64,000 nucleotides of DNA from assembly GCF_002735645.1 (NCBI RefSeq), contig NZ_PDZG01000016.1, forward strand, positions 1 to 64,000. The letters are read 5' to 3'. Position 1 is the stretch's first letter, and each line of letters starts with the position of its first letter. The position numbers were made by a program, and so were the translations under genes. Under the pieces are notes generated by a model. It was not told the origin of the DNA. It did no database searches and worked only from the letters and a program-made list of their open reading frames with translations. Below, piece after piece: positions 1 to 8,760 of the stretch. Source of the DNA: Iodobacter sp. BJB302. Lineage in GTDB: Bacteria > Pseudomonadota > Gammaproteobacteria > Burkholderiales > Chitinibacteraceae.

Positions 1-1
1 T

Positions 2-88
2 CGGAACTGGAGCTGGCAAGATGAAGTGCAATTGAACCCCGACCGGGCTATTGAGCCTAAAACAAGCGAGGAATTACAGGTCGCTTAA
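2..88 (+). other. Partial ORF at window edge, probably the end of an inserted element
   Basis: An open frame enters from the left edge and stops at TAA 86-88, giving 28 residues that end in SEELQVA. It runs convergently into, and overlaps, the abnormal 3' end of vgrG. I do not recognise the protein. It lies on the far side of the point where vgrG stops resembling its family (about position 125), so it probably belongs to an insertion sequence or other element that interrupted vgrG. The adjacent non-coding stretch 89-125 would then be the element's end. The other end is outside the window, so no target duplication can be checked. Confidence 0.35.
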
Positions 89-1883
89 ATCGTAAAAACA
101 TCTCAACTATCTTGACAATTACCGGAGGCTCTCCCTTGCCGTCTGTTCTTGGGTGGATTAAGTAGCCAAGGTTGAGCTGAGTTTTGCCGTGCTCGCTGGA
201 TAGCTTGGTGCGGACTTCACCTTTTGTATCGTCAAACAGCAGCTCGCCATACTGGCCACCTTCATGTTCTTTGGTTTTGATGCCAGACAGCGTTTTATTG
301 GCGGGCAGTGCGCCTGCGCCGCTAAAACTAGGCGTTGCATGTGAGCCGTTGTAGACCACACCAGTGACTACGGGGCGGTCGATGTCACCTTCTAAAAAGC
401 TGACAGTCACCTCCTGACCCACCCTAGGGATGAACTGATGACCAAAGCCCGCGCCTGCTGATGGATAGGCAACACGAATCCAGCAAGAGGACTTGTCATC
501 GAGGTTTGCACCAAACTCGGGGTGCTCTTGAACACGCTGCCAGTGGAGCTGAATTCTGATGCGCCCCAGCTCGTCGGTATGGACCTCCGATCCGGCAGGC
601 CCCACTACCGTGGCAGTTTGCAGGCCAGGGCTGGTGGGCTTGGTAAATTCTTGCTCGCCCAGATGGCTAAGCACTGGCTGGCCACGTCTTTGGGCAGTGA
701 AATCGGCTTGGTAAGGCGGCTTATCTTTGCCCGAAGTGGTAAGCAGGCCGGGTGCGACCATACCAAGTTGCCGGGTTAAATCAGCTGGTAAATTATTGTT
801 TGCGGTGAATTTAAGCTCAGTGATAGCAAATTCGCGCTGCTCTGCGCTATCCCATTCGTGCGCGGGGTGATCTTCCAGGCGAAACCACTGCCCTGCCTGC
901 AGACTGCGCAATGTGCCAGAGCCGGTAAACGATTTCTTTTGTCCGTCCAAAGCATCCTGACGCAGTTTGGCATCGTTGCTAAGCTGATCCGAATCACTGG
1001 CGTAATAATGCGTTTGCGGGTCGTAATATTCGAGGCTGGATTGTATTTGCTGCCCGCCATCGCCCTGATCAATGGCGCTGTCGCTTAAGCTGTGGCTGGT
1101 ATTGGCGGCTTTGTAATCAAAGCTGGCAAGGGCCACCGAGCTGCTGCCAATTTGCCGCTGGGTATTCCACCCGGTGAGTGAATCGCTTTCTTCTGTGGCG
1201 TCCGCACGATGGAATCTCACCACCGGTTCTGCTGCTTCGGGCAGGCCAAAGGCATCGTCAAAGACAATAAGCTGAACCTGCGGTGCGTCTCCGGCCAAAT
1301 GCTCAAAGCGCCATGCCAGGCCGCTTTCTTTCATTAAACGGCACAAAAAGGCGTAGTCATCTTCCCGGTATTGCAGGCAGTAAGAACGCGGCGGGTATTC
1401 AGCCGATAATTTGAAATCCAGCATTTGCACCGAGGCAAACACAGGGTTTTTGGCCTGATGCTCAGCCAAGACTTGTTTCACTATATCGGGGACAGATAAA
1501 TCCTGGAATACGCGGGAAGTACGGCGGTATCTGAGCAGCGCGAATGGCGGCTCTGCAGTAATGGAATATTTAGCGAAGCCGCCATCCGAGCCTAAAAGCT
1601 GCGCCTGCGAGATCACGCCACAGCGCTCGATTGCATCGCCATTGGCATTGGCCACCGCCAGAACAACCGGCAGGCCAAGCAGCGATTTAAGCTCTAAGGC
1701 CGCATCGGATGAAAGGCAATCAATCTGATAACGATAAGCCTGATTAATCCCCTCGCTGCCTGTTACGCGCTGAGGTAAAAGCTGCTCGCCCCATGCTGCG
1801 CCATCGCCCAGTTGCAAAGAGATTAAACGCTGGTTTTGAGAAAAAGCGGCGGCAAATGAAGCAAGTAGCTGATCGGGGCCCAC
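57..1883 (-). CDS. vgrG: Type VI secretion spike protein VgrG (TssI), 3'-truncated
   Basis: VgrG forms the trimeric spike of the type VI secretion system and carries effectors out of the cell. The 608-residue product has the gp27-like N-terminal half (the LQYREDDYAFLCRLMKESG segment near residues 170-190) and the gp5-like OB-fold region (DELGRIRIQLHW, then SCWIRVAYPSAGAGFGHQFIPRVGQEV near 460-490, and GDIDRPVVTGVVYNG). The start is GTG at 1883. The conserved beta-helix start ends at DGKGEP. The last 20 or so residues (from PVIVKIVEMF) are not VgrG-like and come from the sequence at 57-125. Family members in this order usually continue with a long DUF2345-type C-terminal region, which is missing here. 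The gene is therefore probably cut by an insertion and may be non-functional. Confidence 0.85.
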   Translation of the reverse strand: MGPDQLLASFAAAFSQNQRLISLQLGDGAAWGEQLLPQRVTGSEGINQAYRYQIDCLSSDAALELKSLLGLPVVLAVANANGDAIERCGVISQAQLLGSDGGFAKYSITAEPPFALLRYRRTSRVFQDLSVPDIVKQVLAEHQAKNPVFASVQMLDFKLSAEYPPRSYCLQYREDDYAFLCRLMKESGLAWRFEHLAGDAPQVQLIVFDDAFGLPEAAEPVVRFHRADATEESDSLTGWNTQRQIGSSSVALASFDYKAANTSHSLSDSAIDQGDGGQQIQSSLEYYDPQTHYYASDSDQLSNDAKLRQDALDGQKKSFTGSGTLRSLQAGQWFRLEDHPAHEWDSAEQREFAITELKFTANNNLPADLTRQLGMVAPGLLTTSGKDKPPYQADFTAQRRGQPVLSHLGEQEFTKPTSPGLQTATVVGPAGSEVHTDELGRIRIQLHWQRVQEHPEFGANLDDKSSCWIRVAYPSAGAGFGHQFIPRVGQEVTVSFLEGDIDRPVVTGVVYNGSHATPSFSGAGALPANKTLSGIKTKEHEGGQYGELLFDDTKGEVRTKLSSEHGKTQLNLGYLIHPRTDGKGEPPVIVKIVEMFLRFKRPVIPRLF

Positions 1884-1990
1884 GGTAATTCCACTATTTT
1901 ATCAATGCCGCAGATTACCCGATGATTTAGCGCCCCGTCACAATGATTACAAAAGCTTGTGATTATTAACAATATTTCATACTTTTATTG

Positions 1991-2026
1991 TAAGTATTAA
2001 TACTTAGCCTTTGATTTTAAATCAAA
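1991..2026. promoter_or_regulatory. Two adjacent AT-rich palindromes upstream of vgrG
   Basis: TAAGTATTAATACTTA (1991-2006) is a perfect 16-bp palindrome. TTTGATTTTAAATCAAA (2010-2026) is a 17-bp palindrome with an unpaired centre. They lie in a very AT-rich stretch about 110-140 bp upstream of the vgrG start. The second resembles an FNR-type box but has 5 rather than 4 central bases. They could be operators or a nucleoid-protein silencing region; no specific regulator can be named. Confidence 0.4.
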
Positions 2027-2165
2027 ATATATTCCCTTAATAAAAGAAAAATATTCCATTGTACTGAATATGCAAACTGGCTTTTAAATGCCGGGCCGCC
2101 GGATAAACAACAGAGAGGCCAGCAACATACCGGCCCCCTGCTCTTTAGAAAATAAATAAATCAGC

Positions 2166-3392
2166 TTATGAAATCACACTCAATTCCGGCCCCGGCTTAA
2201 GCCGGCCAAACACCGCCATCATCAATATGACGGCCGGAAAAGAAAAAATCAGCATGGCAGACACCAGGCCATATTGATTGGCGTAAAAACCTGGCGGCAA
2301 AGACATTAAAGCCAGAATCAGGGTAGTGCTTTGGTAAGAAAACACCGATGCAGCGCCAATCTCATCTTCTGAAAAATAAGTCAGCATGGTGGAATAAGAC
2401 ACCGCGAATAAAATATTCGAAAAAACATGGGCCAGAATCACCGCCAGAATAAGCAAAGGTAAATGGCGGGTATAAAACGCAAATAAATACATCAGAAAAA
2501 AACCCAGGCCCAGTAAAGATTTGCCCGGTGCAGAGTGAAATACGCGATCAACCATACTTTGGCTGGTCAGCAGCGGGCCAATCAACTGGCCAAGGCAGCG
2601 GGCAAAGAGCAGAATTAATACGGGATTAATGATCAGCCCCAGCACATTAAAATCATTAAACTCCATACCCTTTACCGGCAGCAGGGCCATGGCTGGTGCC
2701 GCAATCAAAGTCAGCATGGGCATGATCATTAAAATGGCTTTTTTATCTGGCCTCAGAGAGAAAAACCGCAGTTTCACAACCGTTTCCTGATCAATACGAT
2801 CAAGCGCTGCATCCACAATTAAAGAGCGGGCATAGAGCAAGCACGCAAGCGATAATAAATAAGAGAGCGCATCAATTGCAAAATAGAGCAGGCTGCTGAG
2901 TAAAGGATAAAGTACCCCGCCGATACCCGTGCCCACAATGGCAATTGCAGAAAAAGTAATGGTTTCAATTCTGGCCAGATGCAAATAGTCTGCCTCGCCA
3001 AAGCCGCGTTTATTAATGAGGTGATAAGCAGATACCGCCAGCCCGGTACACAGCCCCGGCAGGGCTAATGCCATGCTGAGCATCTGCACATTAGCTGTTT
3101 CCAGCGCATAAAAAGGCAGCAATAAAGACAATGCACCGGCTATTTCTGCGGCAATCAGCACAGAAAAGGGCCTGTACCATTTGCCCAGATACTTGCCGAT
3201 TTCAGAGCTGAATAGCGTGGGTACAACCGACATTGAAAAAGTAAGCGCAAAATCGGATGGATTTGCCGCCGTTTTAGATAAAGCCCCAAAGACCGCCACG
3301 GCGGTTAATCCGGAGCCAATACTGGTAATTAATATGGAAAAGGTAAACCACAGATACCAGCGGGAAGACATTAATAATTTAATCATCATCAT
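2166..3392 (-). CDS. Major facilitator superfamily transporter
   Basis: This is a 408-residue polytopic inner-membrane protein with about 12 hydrophobic segments, the length and pattern of an MFS carrier. A central charged loop near residues 185-210 (VDAALDRIDQETVVKLRFF) separates two halves. The reading frame extends upstream to 3551, but that extension (RRVVIAQAIALLRHGVRPRL) is not MFS-like. I chose the ATG-ATG-ATG cluster at 3384-3392, right before the first membrane segment. This start overlaps the stop codon of an upstream remnant frame, which suggests translational coupling to a lost partner. Substrate unknown; small single-gene exporters of this kind often export siderophores or drugs, but nothing here decides it. 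Confidence 0.7.
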   Translation of the reverse strand: MMMIKLLMSSRWYLWFTFSILITSIGSGLTAVAVFGALSKTAANPSDFALTFSMSVVPTLFSSEIGKYLGKWYRPFSVLIAAEIAGALSLLLPFYALETANVQMLSMALALPGLCTGLAVSAYHLINKRGFGEADYLHLARIETITFSAIAIVGTGIGGVLYPLLSSLLYFAIDALSYLLSLACLLYARSLIVDAALDRIDQETVVKLRFFSLRPDKKAILMIMPMLTLIAAPAMALLPVKGMEFNDFNVLGLIINPVLILLFARCLGQLIGPLLTSQSMVDRVFHSAPGKSLLGLGFFLMYLFAFYTRHLPLLILAVILAHVFSNILFAVSYSTMLTYFSEDEIGAASVFSYQSTTLILALMSLPPGFYANQYGLVSAMLIFSFPAVILMMAVFGRLKPGPELSVIS

Positions 3393-3534
3393 TCCAATAC
3401 GCAGCCGCCAGCATTGCCGCATCGGTGGGCAATGGCAAACGAGCAGGGATAAGACCCAAACAGCAGGAAGCCTCGGGCGCACGCCGTGCCTGAGCAATGC
3501 GATTGCCTGAGCGATCACAACGCGGCGGGCAGGC
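3379..3534 (-). pseudogene. Possible 3' remnant of a gene once coupled to the MFS transporter
   Basis: In the frame shifted relative to the MFS gene, 51 codons are open and end LPLPTDAAMLAAAYWNDDD followed by TAA at 3379-3381. That stop overlaps the ATG cluster of the transporter, a classic coupling arrangement. The frame is closed upstream by a stop at 3535-3537 and has no convincing start. I read it as the tail of a deleted or frameshifted gene. The family is not recognised, and it may be chance. Confidence 0.3.
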
Positions 3535-3810
3535 TTAGCTGCGCGCAACACGCGTCATGGCAATAGAAATCCTGCGGTTTGGATTGCAACAGATGGCCGC
3601 AAACGGCCCTGCCTGGTAAAGGCTAGTGGGGAGTCATCATGGATACATCAGCAGAGCAGGCTGCTGAGTAAGGGCTCGCACGGAACATTCGTGGATATCT
3701 TTTTATGGAATGAACAGTGAATTTATCAAAATGAAAGCATGCCGTAAACATATATCGGGCATATCTTAATAAAACACATGGTTTTGCAACTCAATCTTCC
3801 GCTTACGCAA

Positions 3811-3840
3811 AAAAACGGGCACCAGAAGATGCCCGTTTTT
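3811..3840 (-). terminator. Rho-independent terminator of the nap operon
   Basis: AAAACGGGCA and TGCCCGTTTT form a 10-bp stem around an 8-nt loop. Read on the minus strand it is followed by a run of T. It lies 46 bp beyond the napC stop. It is nearly symmetric and could also act on the plus strand. Confidence 0.8.
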
Positions 3841-3885
3841 ACAGACGGAACTCATGCCTTTAATTAAGAGTGCGGCGGGCTGCGC

Positions 3886-4584
3886 TTACTGCGTCCCTGC
3901 AATCTCTTCATCGCTGGCGTTTTCTGCCTTCACTGCGGGCTTAGGCGATGCGGGGTGCATTACTTCTTTGCTTACGCCCTTGCCATCTGGCCCTACGTTT
4001 TGATTAACGGCGGGCAGATGGTGGGCGATGCCTTTATGGCAATCGATACAAGTCATGCCTTCGGATAAGCCTTTTTGGTGGGCATTAGCCGAGCGGGTGT
4101 TTTGCTCCATATAGTCAAAATATTCGTAGTTATGGCAGTTGCGGCAGGCTTTGGAATCGTTGGCTTTCATCCTGTCCCACTCGTGCTGCGCCAGCTCGAT
4201 ACGCTTATCTAAGAATTTCTCACGCGTATCAATATAGCCAGTCAGCTTGCCCCACACTTCTTTGGAAGCCTCAAGTTTACGCCACATCTTTGGACCCCAT
4301 TCATGCGGCACATGGCAATCCGGGCAGGTGGCACGCACGCCGGAGCGATTGGTGTAGTGCACGGTTTCCTGGTATTCCGGATACACATTGCTGGCCATTT
4401 CGTGGCAGCTTAAACAGAATTTTTCGGTATTGGTCATTTCCAGCGCGGTGTTAAAGCCGCCCCAAAAGATAATCCCCACAAAAAACGCCACAATCACGCC
4501 GATATAACCGATGCGGATGCTGCGCAGCTTTTGCATACGTGCACAAAGCCGTGCTTTGAATGAGGGCTTGCTTTCATCGCTCAT
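3886..4584 (-). CDS. napC: Tetraheme c-type cytochrome NapC
   Basis: NapC is an inner-membrane quinol dehydrogenase that passes electrons to the periplasmic NapAB nitrate reductase. The 232-residue protein has one N-terminal membrane anchor (about residues 22-45, [19 protein letters not shown]). It has four CxxCH heme sites: CLSCH, CPDCH, CRNCH and CIDCH. This is the NapC/NirT pattern and usual length. It is the last gene of napFDABC, 12 bp after napB, and is followed by a terminator. The C-terminal tail is Ala/Glu-rich and variable. Heme attachment would depend on the ccm genes at 15.5-23.2 kb. Confidence 0.95.
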   Translation of the reverse strand: MSDESKPSFKARLCARMQKLRSIRIGYIGVIVAFFVGIIFWGGFNTALEMTNTEKFCLSCHEMASNVYPEYQETVHYTNRSGVRATCPDCHVPHEWGPKMWRKLEASKEVWGKLTGYIDTREKFLDKRIELAQHEWDRMKANDSKACRNCHNYEYFDYMEQNTRSANAHQKGLSEGMTCIDCHKGIAHHLPAVNQNVGPDGKGVSKEVMHPASPKPAVKAENASDEEIAGTQ

Positions 4585-4596
4585 TATTTGATCCTT

Positions 4597-5040
4597 TTAC
4601 TTAACCATGCCGGTCGCAGGCTTAAAGGTATTGCCAACCAGAGGTTTGGCATCCGTTTGCGGCACATGGCACTGCTGGCAGAAATAACGGCGCGGTGAGA
4701 TATTAGTCAGCTCAGTACCGCCACGGGTTTTAAAGTGGGTAATGGAAACCTTGGTCGCGCCGGTGTCCGCAGTGCGATCCCAGCTATGACAATCCAGGCA
4801 CTTATTAAACTCTTTGGTGATCAGATAGCCCTTGGTGGTGTGCGGGATCAGCGGTGGCTGCTGCACAAACTGCCTTGGCAAAGGCTTGCGGTCTTTTTCC
4901 CAGCGATAGTTTTCAGATGGCGCGTCGCCTTTAACGGCCTCGCTGCCACGCAAGGATTTCATGGTTTCAGCCTGCGCCAGCGGGGCACAGGCTATACAGA
5001 AGCTCATTAATAGCGCCAGCATCGTCATTAATTTTTTCAT
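4597..5040 (-). CDS. napB: Diheme cytochrome c NapB, small subunit of periplasmic nitrate reductase
   Basis: NapB receives electrons from NapC and delivers them to NapA. The product is 147 residues with a Sec signal peptide (MKKLMTMLALLMSFCIACAPLAQA) and two CxxCH sites (CLDCH and CQQCH), as in the family. I chose the ATG at 5038-5040 rather than a start 30 nt upstream because AAGGAG lies just before it and the signal peptide begins there. It sits between napA and napC in the operon. Confidence 0.95.
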   Translation of the reverse strand: MKKLMTMLALLMSFCIACAPLAQAETMKSLRGSEAVKGDAPSENYRWEKDRKPLPRQFVQQPPLIPHTTKGYLITKEFNKCLDCHSWDRTADTGATKVSITHFKTRGGTELTNISPRRYFCQQCHVPQTDAKPLVGNTFKPATGMVK

Positions 5041-5128
5041 TTTTTTCTCCTTTAGATCTGCATGGCGCACTGCGCCCGCCTGGCGGCCAAAACTGCCGCT
5101 CGCCGGGCTTAGCGTGCGCCCTTCAATA

Positions 5129-7669
5129 TCAGGCCTTCACCACTTTCACCGCGCATTTTTTAAAGTCGGTTTGCTTGGATATCGGGCAAGTGGCATCCAG
5201 CGTCAGCTTATTCACCAGGCGGCCTTCGTCAAAGAAAGGGATAAAAATCAGCCCCATCGGTGGTTTATTACGGCCACGTGTTTCTAAGCGGGCTTGGATA
5301 TCCCCGCGGCGGGATGAAACTTTCACCAGCATGCCGCGCTGTAAGCCACGTTTTTTGGCGTCGTTCGGGTTCATAAACACCATCGCCTCTGGCACGGCTT
5401 TATGCAGCTCCGGCACGCGGCGCGTCATGGTGCCGGTATGCCAGTGCTCCAGCACACGGCCAGTACAAAGCCACATATCAAAGTTGGCATCCGGCATTTC
5501 TGGCGGGGCTTGGTAAGGCAGGGCAATAATATTGGCGCGGCCATCTTTATTACCGTAGAAACGCACGCCCTCGCCTTTTTTCACGTAGCTGTCGTAGCCC
5601 TCGCGATAGCGCCATTTGGTTTCTTTGCCATTCACCACCGGCCAGCGCAAGCCGCGCACCTGGTGATACATATCAAAAGGCGCTAAATCGTGGCCGTGGC
5701 CGCGACCAAACTGGGCGTACTCTTCAAACAAGCCTTTCTGGATATAAAACCCGGCCAGCTTGGCTTCTACGTTTTCAAAGCCCTTGTATTGATCGGCCGC
5801 TTTAAATTTATCCACATTGCCGTTTACATACAGCACGTCGTACAGGGTTTTGCCTTTTACTGCGGGCTGTTTAGCGATTAAATCGGCAGGCCATACGTCT
5901 TCTACCTTAAAGCGCTTGGCAAACTGCATCAGCTGCCATAAATCTGATTTTGCCTCGCCCGGTGCGTCCACCTGCTGACGCCAAAGCTGGGTGCGGCGCT
6001 CGGCATTACCAAAGCCGCCTTCTTTTTCTACCCACATTGCCGTTGGCAAGACCAGATCGGCAGCCAGTGTGGATGCGGTTGGATAAGGATCAGAAACCAC
6101 AATAAAGGTGTCTGGCCTGCGCCAGCCAGGATAGAGCTCTTCATTAATATTTGGGCCGGCCTGCATATTGTTATTACACATCTGCCAGTAGGCTTTCACC
6201 TTGCCGTCTTTAATCGCACGCGCCATCGCTACTGCGTGTAAGCCGATTTTGGCAGGGATGGTGCCATCAGGAATGCGCCAGATTTCTTCTGCGTGTTTGC
6301 GGTGCTCAGGATTTGTCACCACCATATCGGCAGGCAGGCGGTGAGCAAAGGTGCCCACTTCACGCGCCGTACCACAGGCCGAAGGCTGGCCTGTCAGAGA
6401 GAAGGGGCTATTGCCCGGCTCGGCGATTTTGCCGGTCAGCAAATGGATGTTGTAAATCATATTGTTCGCCCATGTGCCACGAGTGTGCTGATTAAAGCCC
6501 ATGGTCCAGAACGAGGTGACTTTGATTTTTGGATCGGCATAAAGCTCAGCCAGCGCAATCAGGCGGTCTTCGGGAATACCGCAAAGCTTGCTGACTTTAT
6601 CCACCGTGTAATCGGATACGAATTTGGAAAACTGCTCAAACGAGCCGTCTTTCATATCATTTGGATTGGTTTTGGGCTTGCCGTTGGCATCTGGGTAGCC
6701 ATTGGCTTTGGCATTGACTTCCAAGGGGTGCTTAGGCCGTAATCCGTAGCCAATATCGGTTTCGCCAATTTTGAAATTACAGTGATCTTTTACAAATTTT
6801 TGATTTACGCGACCGGTTTTGATGATGTGGTGGCAAATAAAATTCATCATTGCCAGATCGGTTTGCGGGGTAAACACCAAGCCATAGCCAATATCGGCCA
6901 GCTCAAAAGAGCGGTGCTCATAAGTCGATAACACAGCGACTTTTACTTTGGGGTTAGATAAACGCCTGTCGGTAATCCGGCTCCATAAAATGGGGTGCAT
7001 TTCGGCCATATTCGAGCCCCACAGCACAAAGGCATCAGCCACTTCAATATCGTCGTAACAGCCCATAGGCTCATCCATACCAAAGGTACGCATAAAGCCG
7101 GTTACCGCGCTGGCCATACAGTGGCGTGCATTTGGGTCGATATTATTTGATCTGAAACCTGCCTTCATCAGCTTGGATGCGGCGTAGCCCTCGTAAATGG
7201 TCCACTGGCCAGAGCCAAACATCGCTACTGATTCTGGCCCGCTGGTTTTAATCGCATCTTTCCATTTGAGCTCCATAATGGCAAAGGCTTCATCCCAGCT
7301 TACGGGAGTGAATTCACCATCTTTGTGATATTGGCCGTTTTTCTTACGCAGCAAGGGCTGGGTTAAGCGGTCTTCGCCATACATAATTTTGGAAAGGAAA
7401 TACCCTTTCACGCAATTTAAACCCCGGTTTACTTCTGCATCAGGATCGCCTTGTGTGGCCACTACACGGCCATTTTGGGTGCCCACGAGTACCGCACAGC
7501 CCGTACCGCAGAACCGACAGGGTGCTTTATCCCAGCGAATGGCGCTATTGCCATCGCCCGCCGTGGCCGGCATAGGCTTAGGCGCAGCGCCAGCCAGCGG
7601 GATGCCCGCACTGGCTACCGCAGCAGCTACGGCAGAAATTTTAATAAACTCACGGCGGTCCAGGCTCAT
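5129..7669 (-). CDS. napA: Periplasmic nitrate reductase catalytic subunit NapA
   Basis: NapA reduces nitrate to nitrite in the periplasm using a bis-molybdopterin guanine dinucleotide cofactor and one 4Fe-4S cluster. The 846-residue protein begins with a twin-arginine signal (DRREFIK, then a hydrophobic Ala-rich stretch). The cluster-binding motif CRFCGTGC, with the distal cysteine in [11 protein letters not shown], follows at about residues 50-90. The Mo-ligand cysteine lies in the [13 protein letters not shown] region. The C-terminal molybdopterin dinucleotide-binding domain ends with [16 protein letters not shown], typical of NapA. The start overlaps the end of napD by 4 bp. MoaA, needed for the cofactor, is encoded at 14.1 kb. 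Confidence 0.97.
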   Translation of the reverse strand: MSLDRREFIKISAVAAAVASAGIPLAGAAPKPMPATAGDGNSAIRWDKAPCRFCGTGCAVLVGTQNGRVVATQGDPDAEVNRGLNCVKGYFLSKIMYGEDRLTQPLLRKKNGQYHKDGEFTPVSWDEAFAIMELKWKDAIKTSGPESVAMFGSGQWTIYEGYAASKLMKAGFRSNNIDPNARHCMASAVTGFMRTFGMDEPMGCYDDIEVADAFVLWGSNMAEMHPILWSRITDRRLSNPKVKVAVLSTYEHRSFELADIGYGLVFTPQTDLAMMNFICHHIIKTGRVNQKFVKDHCNFKIGETDIGYGLRPKHPLEVNAKANGYPDANGKPKTNPNDMKDGSFEQFSKFVSDYTVDKVSKLCGIPEDRLIALAELYADPKIKVTSFWTMGFNQHTRGTWANNMIYNIHLLTGKIAEPGNSPFSLTGQPSACGTAREVGTFAHRLPADMVVTNPEHRKHAEEIWRIPDGTIPAKIGLHAVAMARAIKDGKVKAYWQMCNNNMQAGPNINEELYPGWRRPDTFIVVSDPYPTASTLAADLVLPTAMWVEKEGGFGNAERRTQLWRQQVDAPGEAKSDLWQLMQFAKRFKVEDVWPADLIAKQPAVKGKTLYDVLYVNGNVDKFKAADQYKGFENVEAKLAGFYIQKGLFEEYAQFGRGHGHDLAPFDMYHQVRGLRWPVVNGKETKWRYREGYDSYVKKGEGVRFYGNKDGRANIIALPYQAPPEMPDANFDMWLCTGRVLEHWHTGTMTRRVPELHKAVPEAMVFMNPNDAKKRGLQRGMLVKVSSRRGDIQARLETRGRNKPPMGLIFIPFFDEGRLVNKLTLDATCPISKQTDFKKCAVKVVKA

Positions 7670-7947
7670 GATAAGCGCTCCTCAGATTTTTTTGATTTCA
7701 CAGATGGGGGTGGTGGCATTTCTTCGTCGCAATATTCATAAGCCAGCGTGGCCGATGCGATATGGGGAATATCCTGAATTTGTTTGAGCAGATCAGAGGA
7801 TCGGACACCGGGCACATCCTCGATAGTGATAATCAGCCGCCCTTCGTGCTCAAGGTGTAACTCCACCCCTGGCACGGCAAGGACTGCAGCTTTAACGTCT
7901 TCCATATGATCGGGAACGGCCCGGATCACCATGCTGAAAATATTCAT
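7666..7947 (-). CDS. napD: NapA signal-peptide chaperone NapD
   Basis: NapD is a small cytoplasmic chaperone that binds the NapA twin-arginine signal and holds back export until the cofactor is loaded. The 93-residue protein has the compact ferredoxin-like fold pattern of the family ([40 protein letters not shown]). It carries a basic, Ser/Glu-rich tail. It overlaps napF by 4 bp at its start and napA by 4 bp at its end, so the three are translationally coupled. Confidence 0.92.
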   Translation of the reverse strand: MNIFSMVIRAVPDHMEDVKAAVLAVPGVELHLEHEGRLIITIEDVPGVRSSDLLKQIQDIPHIASATLAYEYCDEEMPPPPSVKSKKSEERLS

Positions 7948-8423
7948 GCGATCAACTCCAACAAACGAATGCTGTTACTTGGGCAGGATGAAACACAGGC
8001 ACCACAACCGGTGCATTGCTCAGCATTAACAAGGGGATGGGCCACTTTACCAACGGCCAGCTGAAAACGAATCGCCTGCTCATCGCAGACTTCACCGCAA
8101 ATCCGGCATTCAACACCGCGATCGGCTAGGCAGCTGGTATTGATTTCTGCGTAAATTTTCCAGGGCGGGCTGATGCTTTGATCAAGCGCCAAAGGTGTAC
8201 AGGCGCGTACGCAATCGCCGCAAAAAGTGCATTCGGCCTTAGCAAAATCCACCACAGGAAAACCACCCTCACCTGTTTTGATAATTTGCTGCGGGCACGC
8301 CCGTATGCAGTCGCCACAATGCGTGCAGCGATCAGCAAAAAACGCGCTTGCCCAGGGGGGGCGCGGCGCGGTTGGCGTTTGCGGGCGGCGGCCAAAAAGT
8401 AAATTACGGCGGGAAGGGTCCAC
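7944..8423 (-). CDS. napF: Ferredoxin-type protein NapF
   Basis: NapF is a cytoplasmic iron-sulfur protein associated with NapA maturation or electron supply. The 159-residue product has four cysteine clusters: CTHCGDCIRACP, CTFCGDCVRACT, CRICGEVC and CTGCGACVSSCP. The N-terminal MDPSRRNLLFGRR resembles that of other NapF proteins. The start codon is GTG at 8421-8423. It is the first gene of napFDABC; no napG or napH is present, so electrons must come through NapC. Confidence 0.92.
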   Translation of the reverse strand: MDPSRRNLLFGRRPQTPTAPRPPWASAFFADRCTHCGDCIRACPQQIIKTGEGGFPVVDFAKAECTFCGDCVRACTPLALDQSISPPWKIYAEINTSCLADRGVECRICGEVCDEQAIRFQLAVGKVAHPLVNAEQCTGCGACVSSCPSNSIRLLELIA

Positions 8424-8484
8424 TGCGGCAATTCATCCGGATCAGTAAGTTTTTAAGACTAGGCTGCGGCTGAAATACATACAA

Positions 8485-8500
8485 TGCCTCTTTAGAGGTG
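8485..8500. promoter_or_regulatory. NarL/NarP-type 7-2-7 operator (site 1)
   Basis: TGCCTCT-TT-AGAGGTG is an inverted heptamer pair with 2-bp spacing. It fits the known NarL/NarP consensus TACYYMT-N2-AKRRGTA with one mismatch in each arm. It lies 62-77 bp upstream of the napF GTG, in the region shared with divergent narX. Confidence 0.6.
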
Positions 8501-8526
8501 TAAGGCGTAGTACCCCGCCCGCCACC

Positions 8527-8542
8527 TACCCCCTAAGGGGTA
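8527..8542. promoter_or_regulatory. NarL/NarP-type 7-2-7 operator (site 2)
   Basis: TACCCCC-TA-AGGGGTA is an almost perfect 16-bp inverted repeat matching the NarL/NarP consensus. One arm fits fully and the other has one mismatch. It is centred 42 bp from site 1 between napF and narX. An ATCAA half-site at 8553-8557 hints at FNR, but a full box is not present. Control of nap, and perhaps of narXL itself, by the adjacent regulator is inferred. Confidence 0.7.
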
Positions 8543-8760
8543 ATCTCAAAAAATCAAAGGCTTGAACTGCATTGAAAGCGCATGGCGAAATGCAGGCAAT
8601 TAGGCTATGTTTTGCTACCTTGCCTTGTGCCAGCCCTTACCTGGCGGCATTTCAGGCAGCAACCCCAAAAAAACAAGGCCGGCAAGCTGCATGTCTTTCA
8701 AGCATTAAAATGAGGCGCCTGCCGCAGGTCAGCAGAAATGGAAATTTGGAGGTAGTGTGT

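Noticed and set aside
3560-3660. Cobalamin-type riboswitch near GCCTGGTAAAGGCTAGTGGGGAGTC
   Set aside because: Only loose resemblance; the B12-box and paired helices are not present, and no cobalamin gene follows.
8553-8571. Full FNR box upstream of nap
   Set aside because: Only one ATCAA half-site is present; the opposite half-site does not match at the needed spacing.
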